NCBI RefSeq assembly: GCF_017873415.1
Contig: NZ_JAGGKD010000004.1
Coordinates: forward strand, 124,001-188,000
Reading direction: 5' to 3'
Length of the DNA: 64,000 nucleotides
From: Methanolobus bombayensis
GTDB lineage: Archaea > Halobacteriota > Methanosarcinia > Methanosarcinales > Methanosarcinaceae
Positions 56,911-64,000 of the stretch are shown piece after piece. The notes beneath the pieces are model-generated. The model had not been told where the DNA came from, searched no databases, and saw nothing but the letters and a program-made list of their open reading frames with translations. A program made the translations under genes and the position numbers. How positions within the stretch are numbered: position 1 is the first letter of the stretch; every line of letters starts with the position of its first letter.

Positions 56911-59163
56911 TCAGGTCTTTATCGTAAATGTAAAAGTACTGCCTTTTCCTTCTTCACTCTCAACCCATATCTTCCCCTCATGCATCTCTACAAACTGCTT
57001 AACAAGAGCAAGGCCAAGTCCGGTTCCACCGTATTTTCTTTTGTTTGATGAATCAACCTGTGTAAATGGACTGAAAATATTTTCCTGCATCTTCTTCGTT
57101 ATTCCTATTCCAGTATCGGAAACATAAACCGTTATGTCATTATCTTTTTTTGTAGCATTGACCAAAACTTTACCATAATTCGGTGTGAATTTGATAGCGT
57201 TACTAAGCAGGTTTAACATTATCTGCTTGAACTTCAACTTATCAGCCGATATCTCCTGAACTTTAATATTATTATTTATTTCAAAGTCTATCTTCTTCTT
57301 AGCTGCTAGTGGCTGTACAGAAGATTTGATATCTTCCAGGATTTCATTCACGTTAAACAGTTCACGGTTCAGCTCCATCTTTCCTGCTTCTATCTTTGAC
57401 AGGTCAAGAATATCATTTATCAGCTCAAGGAGATGCCTGCCACCGTTATTAATATGCTGCACATGTCTTTTTTGTTTGTCATTCAATTCTCCGAACAGTT
57501 CATCATTAAGGACATCTGAAAAACCAATAATTGCTGTAAGTGGTGTTCGGAGTTCATGGCTCATGTTGGCAAGGAATTCAGATTTTATCCTGCTGTTCTC
57601 TTCAGCAAGCATTTTTGCTTCTATAAGTGAATATTCAGCGTTTTTCCTTTCTGTAATATCACTTGCGAACATAATAAATCGTGTATCAGAAAGCTTTGCT
57701 GCATCAACTCTCATCCAGAATTCAGTTTCATCTCTTCTTGTAATTCTTAACTCTACATTGGCGAAACCTTTTTTCATTAATTCATGATAACCTTGAATAG
57801 CTTCATCTCTGGACTCAGGAGCTACTCTGGAAAACATATTCATTCCAATTAATTCCTCTGCAGAGTAACCTGTTAGAATACAAGCAGTTTCATTTACTTC
57901 CAGGAATGTTTCATTTTCATCAACTATAAATATTCCATAAGGTGCGTTCTCTATGTACGTACGGAATTTCTTTTCACTTTCCAGAAGTGCATCTTCAGCT
58001 TTTTTTTTCTCAGTGATATCATGGTAATTGAATAGTATACCATTAATCACCGGATCATCAAACAGATTTATTCCGATGACTTCTATCCATTTATAAGTGC
58101 TATTCTTACAGCGATATCTGATATTTGAGAAAACAGTTTCTCCGCTTTTCTCTAAAACACTCATGAAAAGGTCCTTTGCGATTCCCCTGTCATCAGGATG
58201 GATATTGTCAAACATATCCCTGTTAATTAGTTCATCCGGCTTCCAGCCAAACCATTTTTCAACGTTTGCACTCTTGTATCTTATAACTGCATTCCTGTCT
58301 GCAATTGCAATAACATCAGAAATGTTTGCTATCATTGCAGCCTGTTTTTCTTCACTTTCTATCAGCTTATTTTCGGATTCTTCACGCAAAATAGCTTCAC
58401 CAATACCATCTGCAACAACTCTCAGAAGATTTACATCATCTTCATGCCATCTGCGTTCTTTATCACAGTCATCAAAACCGATGAATCCCCATAGTTTCTC
58501 CCCGGTAAAAATAGGTATTATCAATACAGAAAAAATACCCTGTTCTTTGAGGATTGACCTTTCAGGTTCTTCAAGTTCTTCAACTATATGTGGAAAATTA
58601 TCTCCTGAAAGCAGGACAGATAAAAGCGTAGGAGCTCCTTCTGAATATGGAAGATGTTGTAGTTCGGGATTATCTATCTGAGCTTCTATACCTTCAGAAA
58701 CTTCTTCATAGATCTGGGACATGCACAGTCCAATTTCAGGATCATTCTCGTTCCTGAAGACATAGGTCCTGCTGTTGCTTACAGTTTGATGGACTTTTTC
58801 CAGTATCCCAGGAATTATTTTATCTATGTCGTCAGGTTGCTGCAATAAGCGCATACATTCAATGGTCGTCAGTTCGTAATCAAGTCGTTTTTTAAGTAAT
58901 GAATCTGTCTCAAGCAAATCTTTTCTTGATTTACTAAGTTCACCTATTTTTGGGCTAAGATAGAGAAAAAGCAGGGATCCGGTTGCAATTACAAAGAACA
59001 TTCCTTTATATGTCTGAAATAGAATGTACATTTCCGGGTTTGTTATGATCCAGCCAAGCACAGTATCTGAAGCTAATATCCATAAGCTGGCTAAAAATAT
59101 ATACAAAAGCGCCACTTTAAGTGCCAGATATTTGTTTGCTTTGATATTGGATATTGATTTCAT
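56911..59163 (-). CDS. PAS/GAF sensor histidine kinase
   Basis: 750 residues. Two N-terminal helices (about 15-35 and 44-65), a coiled segment, a GAF domain (about 110-265; LIIPIFTGEKLWGFIGFDDC), PAS 1 (about 280-390) and PAS 2 (about 400-510), then HisKA with the phospho-acceptor His in NMSHELRTPLTAIIGFSDV, and HATPase_c with NLLSNAIKFTPN, DTGIGI and GTGLGLALVK. The kinase is membrane-anchored with cytoplasmic sensing domains. No response regulator lies next to it. The GAF ligand is unknown. Confidence 0.93.
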   Translation of the reverse strand: MKSISNIKANKYLALKVALLYIFLASLWILASDTVLGWIITNPEMYILFQTYKGMFFVIATGSLLFLYLSPKIGELSKSRKDLLETDSLLKKRLDYELTTIECMRLLQQPDDIDKIIPGILEKVHQTVSNSRTYVFRNENDPEIGLCMSQIYEEVSEGIEAQIDNPELQHLPYSEGAPTLLSVLLSGDNFPHIVEELEEPERSILKEQGIFSVLIIPIFTGEKLWGFIGFDDCDKERRWHEDDVNLLRVVADGIGEAILREESENKLIESEEKQAAMIANISDVIAIADRNAVIRYKSANVEKWFGWKPDELINRDMFDNIHPDDRGIAKDLFMSVLEKSGETVFSNIRYRCKNSTYKWIEVIGINLFDDPVINGILFNYHDITEKKKAEDALLESEKKFRTYIENAPYGIFIVDENETFLEVNETACILTGYSAEELIGMNMFSRVAPESRDEAIQGYHELMKKGFANVELRITRRDETEFWMRVDAAKLSDTRFIMFASDITERKNAEYSLIEAKMLAEENSRIKSEFLANMSHELRTPLTAIIGFSDVLNDELFGELNDKQKRHVQHINNGGRHLLELINDILDLSKIEAGKMELNRELFNVNEILEDIKSSVQPLAAKKKIDFEINNNIKVQEISADKLKFKQIMLNLLSNAIKFTPNYGKVLVNATKKDNDITVYVSDTGIGITKKMQENIFSPFTQVDSSNKRKYGGTGLGLALVKQFVEMHEGKIWVESEEGKGSTFTFTIKT

Positions 59164-59367
59164 TTACTCATTGTTCCTGTTCATGCTTTCATCAATAATC
59201 CTGAGTAATTTTCTAGTCGTACTCTCAGAAATTACATATGTATATTTAATATATATAAATATATATTATCCACTGTTGACATTATATGTGTTTTATAAAA
59301 GTCTGACATATCTCAGATACTTTGAATCAACAACTTTAAGCGTTTAAACTCAGTACGCATTTAATAT

Positions 59368-59994
59368 ATGGTTCTGATAAATGAATTTCTAATGTCTGGA
59401 ATATTTCTGGGATTTGCTTCAGGAATTTCTCCGGGACCACTAATGGCAATGACTATCTCAGAATCGCTTCAGCATGGTTCACGAGCTGGAATTAAGGTTG
59501 CAGTATCTCCTTTTGTAACGGACATACTTATTGTTTCAATTATTCTGCTGTTCCTGTTGGAATTCGATAATTATGATCCATTTATTGCTACGATCAGTCT
59601 GGCAGGTTCTCTATATCTTATTTATCTTGGGATTTCATCTTTCCGAACAGAAAGCATTGATATTGATATTGGAACCATTAGGGAGAATTCTCTTAAAAAA
59701 GGGATTGTTGTAAATTTTTTCAGTCCACACCCTTATCTTTTCTGGATTGCAATAGGAGGGCCAATACTTTTCAACGCACAGGAAACCAGCATCTTTTCAA
59801 CTATATTGTTTGTTGCAGGTTTCTATGCTCTGCTGGTAGGTTCAAAGATCATTATTGCTATGATGGTAGGAAGATCAAGATCATTTTTGAAAAGCAATTA
59901 CTATCTCTACACAATTCGCTTGCTTGGACTTGTCTATATGGTCTTTGCATTTTATTTCCTGAAACAGGGTCTGGAATTATTGAATTTGTATTAA
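59368..59994 (+). CDS. LysE-family exporter
   Basis: 208 residues, five to six helices. LysE/RhtB signature near the N-terminus: FASGISPGPLMAMTISESLQ followed by HGSRAGIKVAVSPF, then ISLAGSLYLIYLGISSF and VVNFFSPHPYLFWIAIGGP. It should export amino acids or related small molecules. ATG at 59368 has no clear Shine-Dalgarno and sits near a TATA-like stretch, so the message could be leaderless. Single gene. Confidence 0.87.
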   Translation: MVLINEFLMSGIFLGFASGISPGPLMAMTISESLQHGSRAGIKVAVSPFVTDILIVSIILLFLLEFDNYDPFIATISLAGSLYLIYLGISSFRTESIDIDIGTIRENSLKKGIVVNFFSPHPYLFWIAIGGPILFNAQETSIFSTILFVAGFYALLVGSKIIIAMMVGRSRSFLKSNYYLYTIRLLGLVYMVFAFYFLKQGLELLNLY

Positions 59995-60058
59995 TGTTTT
60001 TTAATAAATACAATATGCATTAAATAATTTAAAATAGTCACATGATAAAGTCTCTATT

Positions 60059-61309
60059 ATGAGTTCTCAGAAATTAACAATTGTCTTATTAATGTGCCTG
60101 ATTCTTTCAGGCTTTGGTTGTATAGATGGTACAAATTCTGATTCTAGTACGGAAGCTGTAGTAATCTCAGGAATTAATGCAGATTCTGTAAACGAATATG
60201 ACATTGCAACTGCAAACAATGTTTTTGCATTTGATATGTACAATATGATCAAAAGCAATGATAATACCATATTCTCTCCTTACAGTATCTTTACTGCCAT
60301 GGCTATCTGCTACGATGGATCAGCAGGTTCCACGCAGGAACAACTGTCCGATGTATTCTACTATCCGCTTGATAAACAGATTCTTGAACAAAGCTCACAG
60401 GCCATGATATCAACAATTAACTCAGGCAATGATCAGTATGTCCTCAACACTGCCAATGCACTCTGGGTTCAGGAGGATTTTACTTTAGAAAGTCAGTATG
60501 TTTACAATGCTGAAACTTACTATGATGGAAAAGTGGAATCTCTGGATTTTATTGGGGAAACTGATGAGTCAAGGATAATTATCAATGACTGGGTAGAGAA
60601 TAAGACCAGCAATAAGATCGTTGACATTCTCTCTGAAAGAAGCTTGAGCCCGGATACAAGGCTGGTAATTACTAATGCTGTGTATTTCAATGGTACATGG
60701 CTGAATAAATTCGAGGAGGCAGGTACCAGAAAAAGATCATTCACTCTTTCAAGTGGACCAGTAATAGATGTTGATACCATGTTTGTAGCTGACCGGTTCA
60801 ACTATGGTAAGGGTGAATATGCCAGCATACTGGAGTTACCATACAAAGGTGGTGACATTAGCATGTATGTGATCCTGCCGGCTTCAAATAATATTGGGGA
60901 TTTTGAAAGTAGTTTCACTTTTGATGATTACAATGAGTTGAAAAATAGTATGAGTGAGGATAATATTCTGGAAATATGGATGCCTAAATATACATTTGAG
61001 ACTAAGACCCAGTTGAATGACCCTCTTCAGAGCATGGGTATTGTTGATGCTTTCAATTCAGGAGTAGCAGACTTTTCCGGAATATCCGACATGAGTTTGT
61101 CAATATCGGATGTTATACATCAGGCATACATCGGTGTAAATGAGAAAGGAACAGAAGCAGCTGCAGCAACTAATGTTGTGATGGAAGAAGAAGAAATACT
61201 CTATGATGTTCAGCTTCTCATTGATCATCCATTCCTTTTCTTCATTGAAGACAAAAGAACCGGTTGCATTCTTTTCATGGGCAAGGTTGAGGATCCTTCA
61301 GTTTCCTAA
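60059..61309 (+). CDS. Serpin lipoprotein
   Basis: 416 residues. Lipoprotein signal with Cys 21 (ILSGFGC). Serpin fold: NTIFSPYSIFTAMAICYDGS, then ITNAVYFNGTW and ISDVIHQAYIGVNEKGTEAA. By the standard count from GTEAAAA, the reactive loop has P1 Glu and P1' Glu (VVMEEEEI), an acidic site. The final strand has DHPFLFFIEDKRTGCILFMG. The hinge is intact (GTEAAAA), so inhibition by trapping is likely. It would protect surface proteins from outside proteases. Single gene with its own terminator. Confidence 0.93.
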   Translation: MSSQKLTIVLLMCLILSGFGCIDGTNSDSSTEAVVISGINADSVNEYDIATANNVFAFDMYNMIKSNDNTIFSPYSIFTAMAICYDGSAGSTQEQLSDVFYYPLDKQILEQSSQAMISTINSGNDQYVLNTANALWVQEDFTLESQYVYNAETYYDGKVESLDFIGETDESRIIINDWVENKTSNKIVDILSERSLSPDTRLVITNAVYFNGTWLNKFEEAGTRKRSFTLSSGPVIDVDTMFVADRFNYGKGEYASILELPYKGGDISMYVILPASNNIGDFESSFTFDDYNELKNSMSEDNILEIWMPKYTFETKTQLNDPLQSMGIVDAFNSGVADFSGISDMSLSISDVIHQAYIGVNEKGTEAAAATNVVMEEEEILYDVQLLIDHPFLFFIEDKRTGCILFMGKVEDPSVS

Positions 61310-61328
61310 TAAAATAAAAAGAAAACAC

Positions 61329-61356
61329 GGAGGTAAATCCCTCCAATTACTATTTT
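61329..61356 (+). terminator. Hairpin terminator
   Basis: GGAGG (61329-61333) and CCTCC (61340-61344) around TAATTC-like loop TAAATC, followed by AATTACTATTTTATT. It lies 20 bases after the serpin stop. Confidence 0.6.
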
Positions 61357-61383
61357 ATTTATTTAGATTGATAATATCTAAGA

Positions 61384-61413
61384 TTTGTGTATAAGTTTGC
61401 ACTGTTACACAAA
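61384..61413 (+). promoter_or_regulatory. Inverted repeat operator candidate
   Basis: TTTGTGTA (61384-61391) and TACACAAA (61406-61413), perfect 8-base arms with a 14-base spacer. TATATATAAATA follows at about 61430-61441 as TATA box of the gene at 61468. Confidence 0.5.
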
Positions 61414-61467
61414 AGATATTTATACTACTATATATAAATATACTTATATAATATTTGAGGAGTTTAT

Positions 61468-61668
61468 ATGGTAGAGTGTGAATTACTTTCAAAATGTGGT
61501 TTCTTCAACAAGCACCAGGACAGCAAACAGGCAGCATGTAGTGGTTTTATTGCTATGTATTGTAAAGGGGCAAAAATGGATGAATGCAAAAGAAAAGCTT
61601 ATAGGAAAGAGCATGGTGTTGCACCATCTGATGATATGATGCCAACTGGTTCAATGATCAGTAGCTGA
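61468..61668 (+). CDS. Cysteine-rich small protein
   Basis: 66 residues. Cysteines in ECELLSKCGFFNKHQ, ACSGFIAMYCKG and DECKRKAYRKEHG give a C-x5-C...C...C...C pattern suited to metal or disulfide binding. The pattern is seen in small methanogen proteins of unknown function. GAGGAG six bases before the ATG is a strong ribosome site. It sits between two regulatory elements, with an inverted repeat before its promoter. No signal peptide. Confidence 0.78.
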   Translation: MVECELLSKCGFFNKHQDSKQAACSGFIAMYCKGAKMDECKRKAYRKEHGVAPSDDMMPTGSMISS

Positions 61669-62012
61669 TAAAGTTATTATTTATTTATGAATATTTACCT
61701 GGTAATCAGATATTAATTTATGAATCTTTTTTTATTTTAACTAAATTGTTGTCAGCTTTTTTTCGGTATTAATCACTTACAGTGAGTTAAACGATATCCG
61801 TTTCTTGTTTATAAAATTCAACTTTTTTTAGAAAGAATGAGGAATCATCCATAAAAAAATCAAAGAATTGTCCTGAGGTGCGTATGAAAAGACGGGTGAG
61901 ACATTCAGGAGGATTCAGAGAAAGAAGTCACACCTCAGAACAAATGTTCACTATACCAATTACATATTATATCTACTACTTTTAATAATTTGTGGTTTAT
62001 ATTTAATGCATA
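61669..62012. other. Intergenic region with stem and small frame
   Basis: 344 bases. CTGAGGTG (61873-61880) and CACCTCAG (61931-61938) form a perfect 8-base stem enclosing 50 bases. A 33-codon frame starts at ATG 61884 with GAGGTG upstream, inside the same stem. The remainder is AT-rich with no other supported feature. Which of RNA structure or small peptide is real cannot be decided. Confidence 0.4.
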
Positions 62013-62360
62013 CTACTTATGGCACTTTTCACTTTGTCTAATATCCATATATGTGAGTCCCCATTGTGCCAGTGCTTCAAGTACCGGAATGACAGTTTTT
62101 CCAAAATCAGTAAGAGAGTACTCCACTCTTGGAGGAATTTCGGGATACATTTTGCGGTTTACAAGTCCGTCCTCCTCCAGCTCTTTGAGTTGTTTTGTCA
62201 GCATTCTGGGAGATATGCCTGGTAATGCCTGTTGTAGTTTGTTGTAGCGGAGTATTTCTTCTTTTAGTTGCCATAGTATCAGTGGTTTCCATTTTCCCCC
62301 GATAACTCCAAGAGTTGCTTCAACCGGACAGCCATATTCGGAATTTGCTGTATTTTCCAT
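62013..62360 (-). CDS. HxlR-family transcriptional regulator
   Basis: 115 residues. The family layout is complete: YGCPVEATLGVIGGKWKPLI with the conserved cysteine, a winged helix-turn-helix (FNKLQQALPG-type RYNKLQQALPGISPRMLTKQ followed by LKELEEDGLV), the wing PPRVEYSLTDFG and a C-terminal helix. HxlR proteins often respond to electrophiles, thiols or oxidants through that cysteine. It is divergent from the iron-sulfur flavoprotein, which it probably controls. Confidence 0.92.
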   Translation of the reverse strand: MENTANSEYGCPVEATLGVIGGKWKPLILWQLKEEILRYNKLQQALPGISPRMLTKQLKELEEDGLVNRKMYPEIPPRVEYSLTDFGKTVIPVLEALAQWGLTYMDIRQSEKCHK

Positions 62361-62397
62361 GTAGTTTAATCCTTCAATTTCTTAGTTTTATTCTAAC

Positions 62398-62443
62398 TAT
62401 ACTTTTTGTAAGTTGCTACCAAAAAAGAGTGTACTTTGTATAA
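62398..62443 (+). promoter_or_regulatory. Divergent promoter with repeated motif
   Basis: TATACTTTTTGTA (62398-62410) and GTACTTTGTATAA (62431-62443) are imperfect copies between the HxlR gene and the flavoprotein gene. They are the best candidate operator sites for HxlR in the 156-base gap. Confidence 0.4.
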
Positions 62444-62516
62444 ATATAGTGCTTAACATTTACCTTTTGAATATTTTAACTGCTGTAACATTCATAGCTT
62501 AAAGGAAATGATCAAA

Positions 62517-63071
62517 ATGAAAGTAGTAGGTTTTGTAGGAAGTCCAAGAAAGAACGGTAACACAGATGTACTCGTCCAGCAGGTCCTTGACGGAGCTTCA
62601 GAAGCAGGTGCAGATGTGGAGAAATTCTACATAAATGAAATGGACATAAAAGGTTGTCAGGGCTGCACATACTGCAGGGAAGTAGATGGGTGCAAATTAA
62701 AAGATGATATGACTGAAGTTTATGATGCTCTTAAAAACGCAGATGGTTTTGTCTTCGGTTCTCCTATCTATTTCTTCCAGTTTACAGGTCAGATGCGTCA
62801 GGTAATCGACCGCTGCTGGGCACTTGTAAATCCTGATTTCACTCCACGTATCGAGGGTGGAAAGAAAGCTATTATTGTTAGTGCACAGGGAAATCCCGAG
62901 CCGGATGCTTTTAAAGGAGTCTTCGAAGAATTCGGACAGATACTTCAGATGTTTGGAATGGAAGTCAAAGGAATTTTTGTAGATGTGGGGCACCATGCAC
63001 CCGGTGAGGCAAAAGAGAACTCAAAGCTTATGGAAGAAGCTAAAGAAGCTGGAAACAAGCTATTTAATTAA
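62517..63071 (+). CDS. Iron-sulfur flavoprotein
   Basis: 184 residues from ATG 62517; an ATG at 62508 sits too close to AAAGGA. Flavodoxin-like fold: VVGFVGSPRKNGNTDVLVQQ, then GFVFGSPIYFFQFTGQMRQV. The compact cluster motif C47-x2-C50-x2-C53-x5-C59 (CQGCTYCREVDGC) is that of the archaeal Isf family, which carries FMN and 4Fe-4S and reduces oxygen or other acceptors. It is divergent from HxlR, consistent with a redox stress response. Confidence 0.92.
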   Translation: MKVVGFVGSPRKNGNTDVLVQQVLDGASEAGADVEKFYINEMDIKGCQGCTYCREVDGCKLKDDMTEVYDALKNADGFVFGSPIYFFQFTGQMRQVIDRCWALVNPDFTPRIEGGKKAIIVSAQGNPEPDAFKGVFEEFGQILQMFGMEVKGIFVDVGHHAPGEAKENSKLMEEAKEAGNKLFN

Positions 63072-63087
63072 ATTTGTTAAATCATGA

Positions 63088-63118
63088 GACATGCATTCTG
63101 CATGTCCCATCTTTTTTC
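63088..63118 (+). terminator. Hairpin terminator
   Basis: GACATGCA (63088-63095) and TGCATGTC (63099-63106), perfect 8-base arms with a 3-base gap, followed by CCATCTTTTTTC. It lies 16 bases after the flavoprotein stop. Confidence 0.7.
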
Positions 63119-63153
63119 TGAGACTTTCTGCTGATATTATATTTATCAGATCT

Positions 63154-64000
63154 TTAATCCATGTCATTTACTGCAATGAATTCTGCATAAACGGGATAGT
63201 GGTCCGATATTGCAACCGTTTCATTGTAATCGAGTCCATATTCAAGGTCAAACCTGAATACACCGCTGTTTCCTGTAAAATCTGAAGTATCAGTCAGTAT
63301 TATACGATCATAGCTGTAATCTGTGGACTTTGTTGTTGTATCCGCACTATTGTTTATTATCCATTCATACTCTTCCAGATTATTTGTTTCATCTTCGTCA
63401 AAGTAGTAACCATCTGCATTTAGGTCTCCCAGAATAATAAAATCCTCTTCTTCAGGATAAATGTATCTGGAGTATTCAAGAACATCTTCAAGAGCGTTTA
63501 TCTCTTCTGTAGCTTCATCGGGATCAGTATGGATTACCATAAGGACTGCATCAAAATTTCCTTCAGTGGAACTGAAAGCTGCAATAAAGGGTTCCCTGTG
63601 AAAATAGTCAGTATCATTTACCTCGGGATATATTTGTGGGTCTCCGATTATTTTCACAGTTTCAGTATTGAATATGTATGCGTACTGTTCTTTGGAGGAT
63701 GTTCTTCCAAGTCTTTCGCTTATCACATAGTCATAATTGAAATCATCAACATTGATCTTATCCATAAGAATTGGAATAGTTGTCTGCGATGCGTCTCTTA
63801 TTTCCTGTATTGCAATGATATCATAATTGCGGACTATTTTAACAATTGTGTCCATAACATCCTCTTTTCCGGATTTAGTAACCCCGAATACCTGTATGTT
63901 GAATGCAGCTATCTTCAAGTTATCAATAGGATTGATTACTGGATCAGGTTCTGGGGCATGGTCAATGTATGTACTTTCATTACTTCCATTGTTGTCTGTA
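63154..64000 (-). CDS. Endonuclease/exonuclease/phosphatase-family protein, 5' end beyond window
   Basis: The frame is open from the stop at 63154 to the right edge, so at least 282 residues are visible and the start lies outside. The visible upstream part is a Pro/Asp-rich linker (HAPEPDPVINPID), typical after a signal peptide. The domain has LKIAAFNIQVFG, IIAIQEIRDAS with the catalytic Glu, ILGDLNADG with the metal Asn, and AISDHYPV with the catalytic His. It should be a secreted DNase I-like nuclease or phosphatase. A TTG at 63918 is not the start. Confidence 0.9.
   Translation of the reverse strand, partial: TDNNGSNESTYIDHAPEPDPVINPIDNLKIAAFNIQVFGVTKSGKEDVMDTIVKIVRNYDIIAIQEIRDASQTTIPILMDKINVDDFNYDYVISERLGRTSSKEQYAYIFNTETVKIIGDPQIYPEVNDTDYFHREPFIAAFSSTEGNFDAVLMVIHTDPDEATEEINALEDVLEYSRYIYPEEEDFIILGDLNADGYYFDEDETNNLEEYEWIINNSADTTTKSTDYSYDRIILTDTSDFTGNSGVFRFDLEYGLDYNETVAISDHYPVYAEFIAVNDMD

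Overview
The window reads as chromosome of a methanogenic archaeon of the Methanosarcinaceae, most like the methylotrophic genera such as Methanolobus or Methanococcoides. This rests on recognised families, not on a database search. Archaeal markers are AMP phosphorylase, Trm56, a UPF0305/DUF2115 protein, a geranylgeranyl reductase, a PGF-CTERM surface protein, TATA-type promoters and a serine tRNA without encoded CCA. The bacterial-type gyrAB pair, a MetX fused to CBS domains and a serpin lipoprotein fit that family.

Region 1-8.9 kb is the most unusual part. A minus-strand operon encodes a small ribbon-helix-helix protein, an ESCRT-III/Snf7-like protein, a Vps4-like MIT-AAA ATPase, a membrane protein ending in a zinc ribbon, and a further gene cut by the left edge. 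Divergently placed are an SPFH-like protein ending in a zinc ribbon and a secreted/transmembrane protein ending in a zinc ribbon. A two-helix membrane protein with related beta-rich repeats and a HEPN-like protein follow. I read this as an archaeal membrane-remodelling or envelope-stress module, parallel in layout to bacterial PspA/SPFH/zinc-ribbon operons but built on Snf7 and Vps4 rather than PspA.

9-12 kb holds a molybdate/tungstate ABC transporter behind two inverted repeats, then an FMN-binding protein. 12.6-14.4 kb is an AT-rich solitary gene with a DUF4365-like nuclease domain. 14.6-20.7 kb carries pdxT, pdxS, gyrA and gyrB. 20.9-24.9 kb has a secreted bactofilin-like protein, two conserved hypotheticals, an Fe-S membrane protein and its likely regulator. 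25-27.8 kb is metX and metY. 28-36 kb is a small P-loop protein and a MoxR/DUF58/VWA operon. 36-38.7 kb has pheA, an MscS channel and a deaminase.

39-42.6 kb holds a small haem-type membrane protein, AMP phosphorylase, trm56 and a NIF3-family protein. 42.8-48.7 kb has a KaiC-like ATPase, two related surface proteins (one PGF-CTERM), a DHH phosphoesterase and EngB. 48.7-53 kb has a radical SAM protein, a gamma-glutamylcyclotransferase-like protein, a geranylgeranyl reductase, a protein with an interrupted PUA/EVE-like domain, an FKBP and tRNA-Ser(TGA). 53.2-55.1 kb is a DUF1538-DUF1538-PII operon. The rest holds a coiled-coil protein, a candidate structured ncRNA at 56.8 kb, a PAS/GAF histidine kinase, a LysE exporter, a serpin, a cysteine-rich miniprotein, a divergent HxlR regulator/iron-sulfur flavoprotein pair, and the 3' part of a secreted endonuclease/exonuclease/phosphatase-family protein that runs off the right edge.

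No CRISPR array, rRNA, intact insertion sequence or prophage was seen. Start codons, domain limits and regulatory sites were judged by eye.
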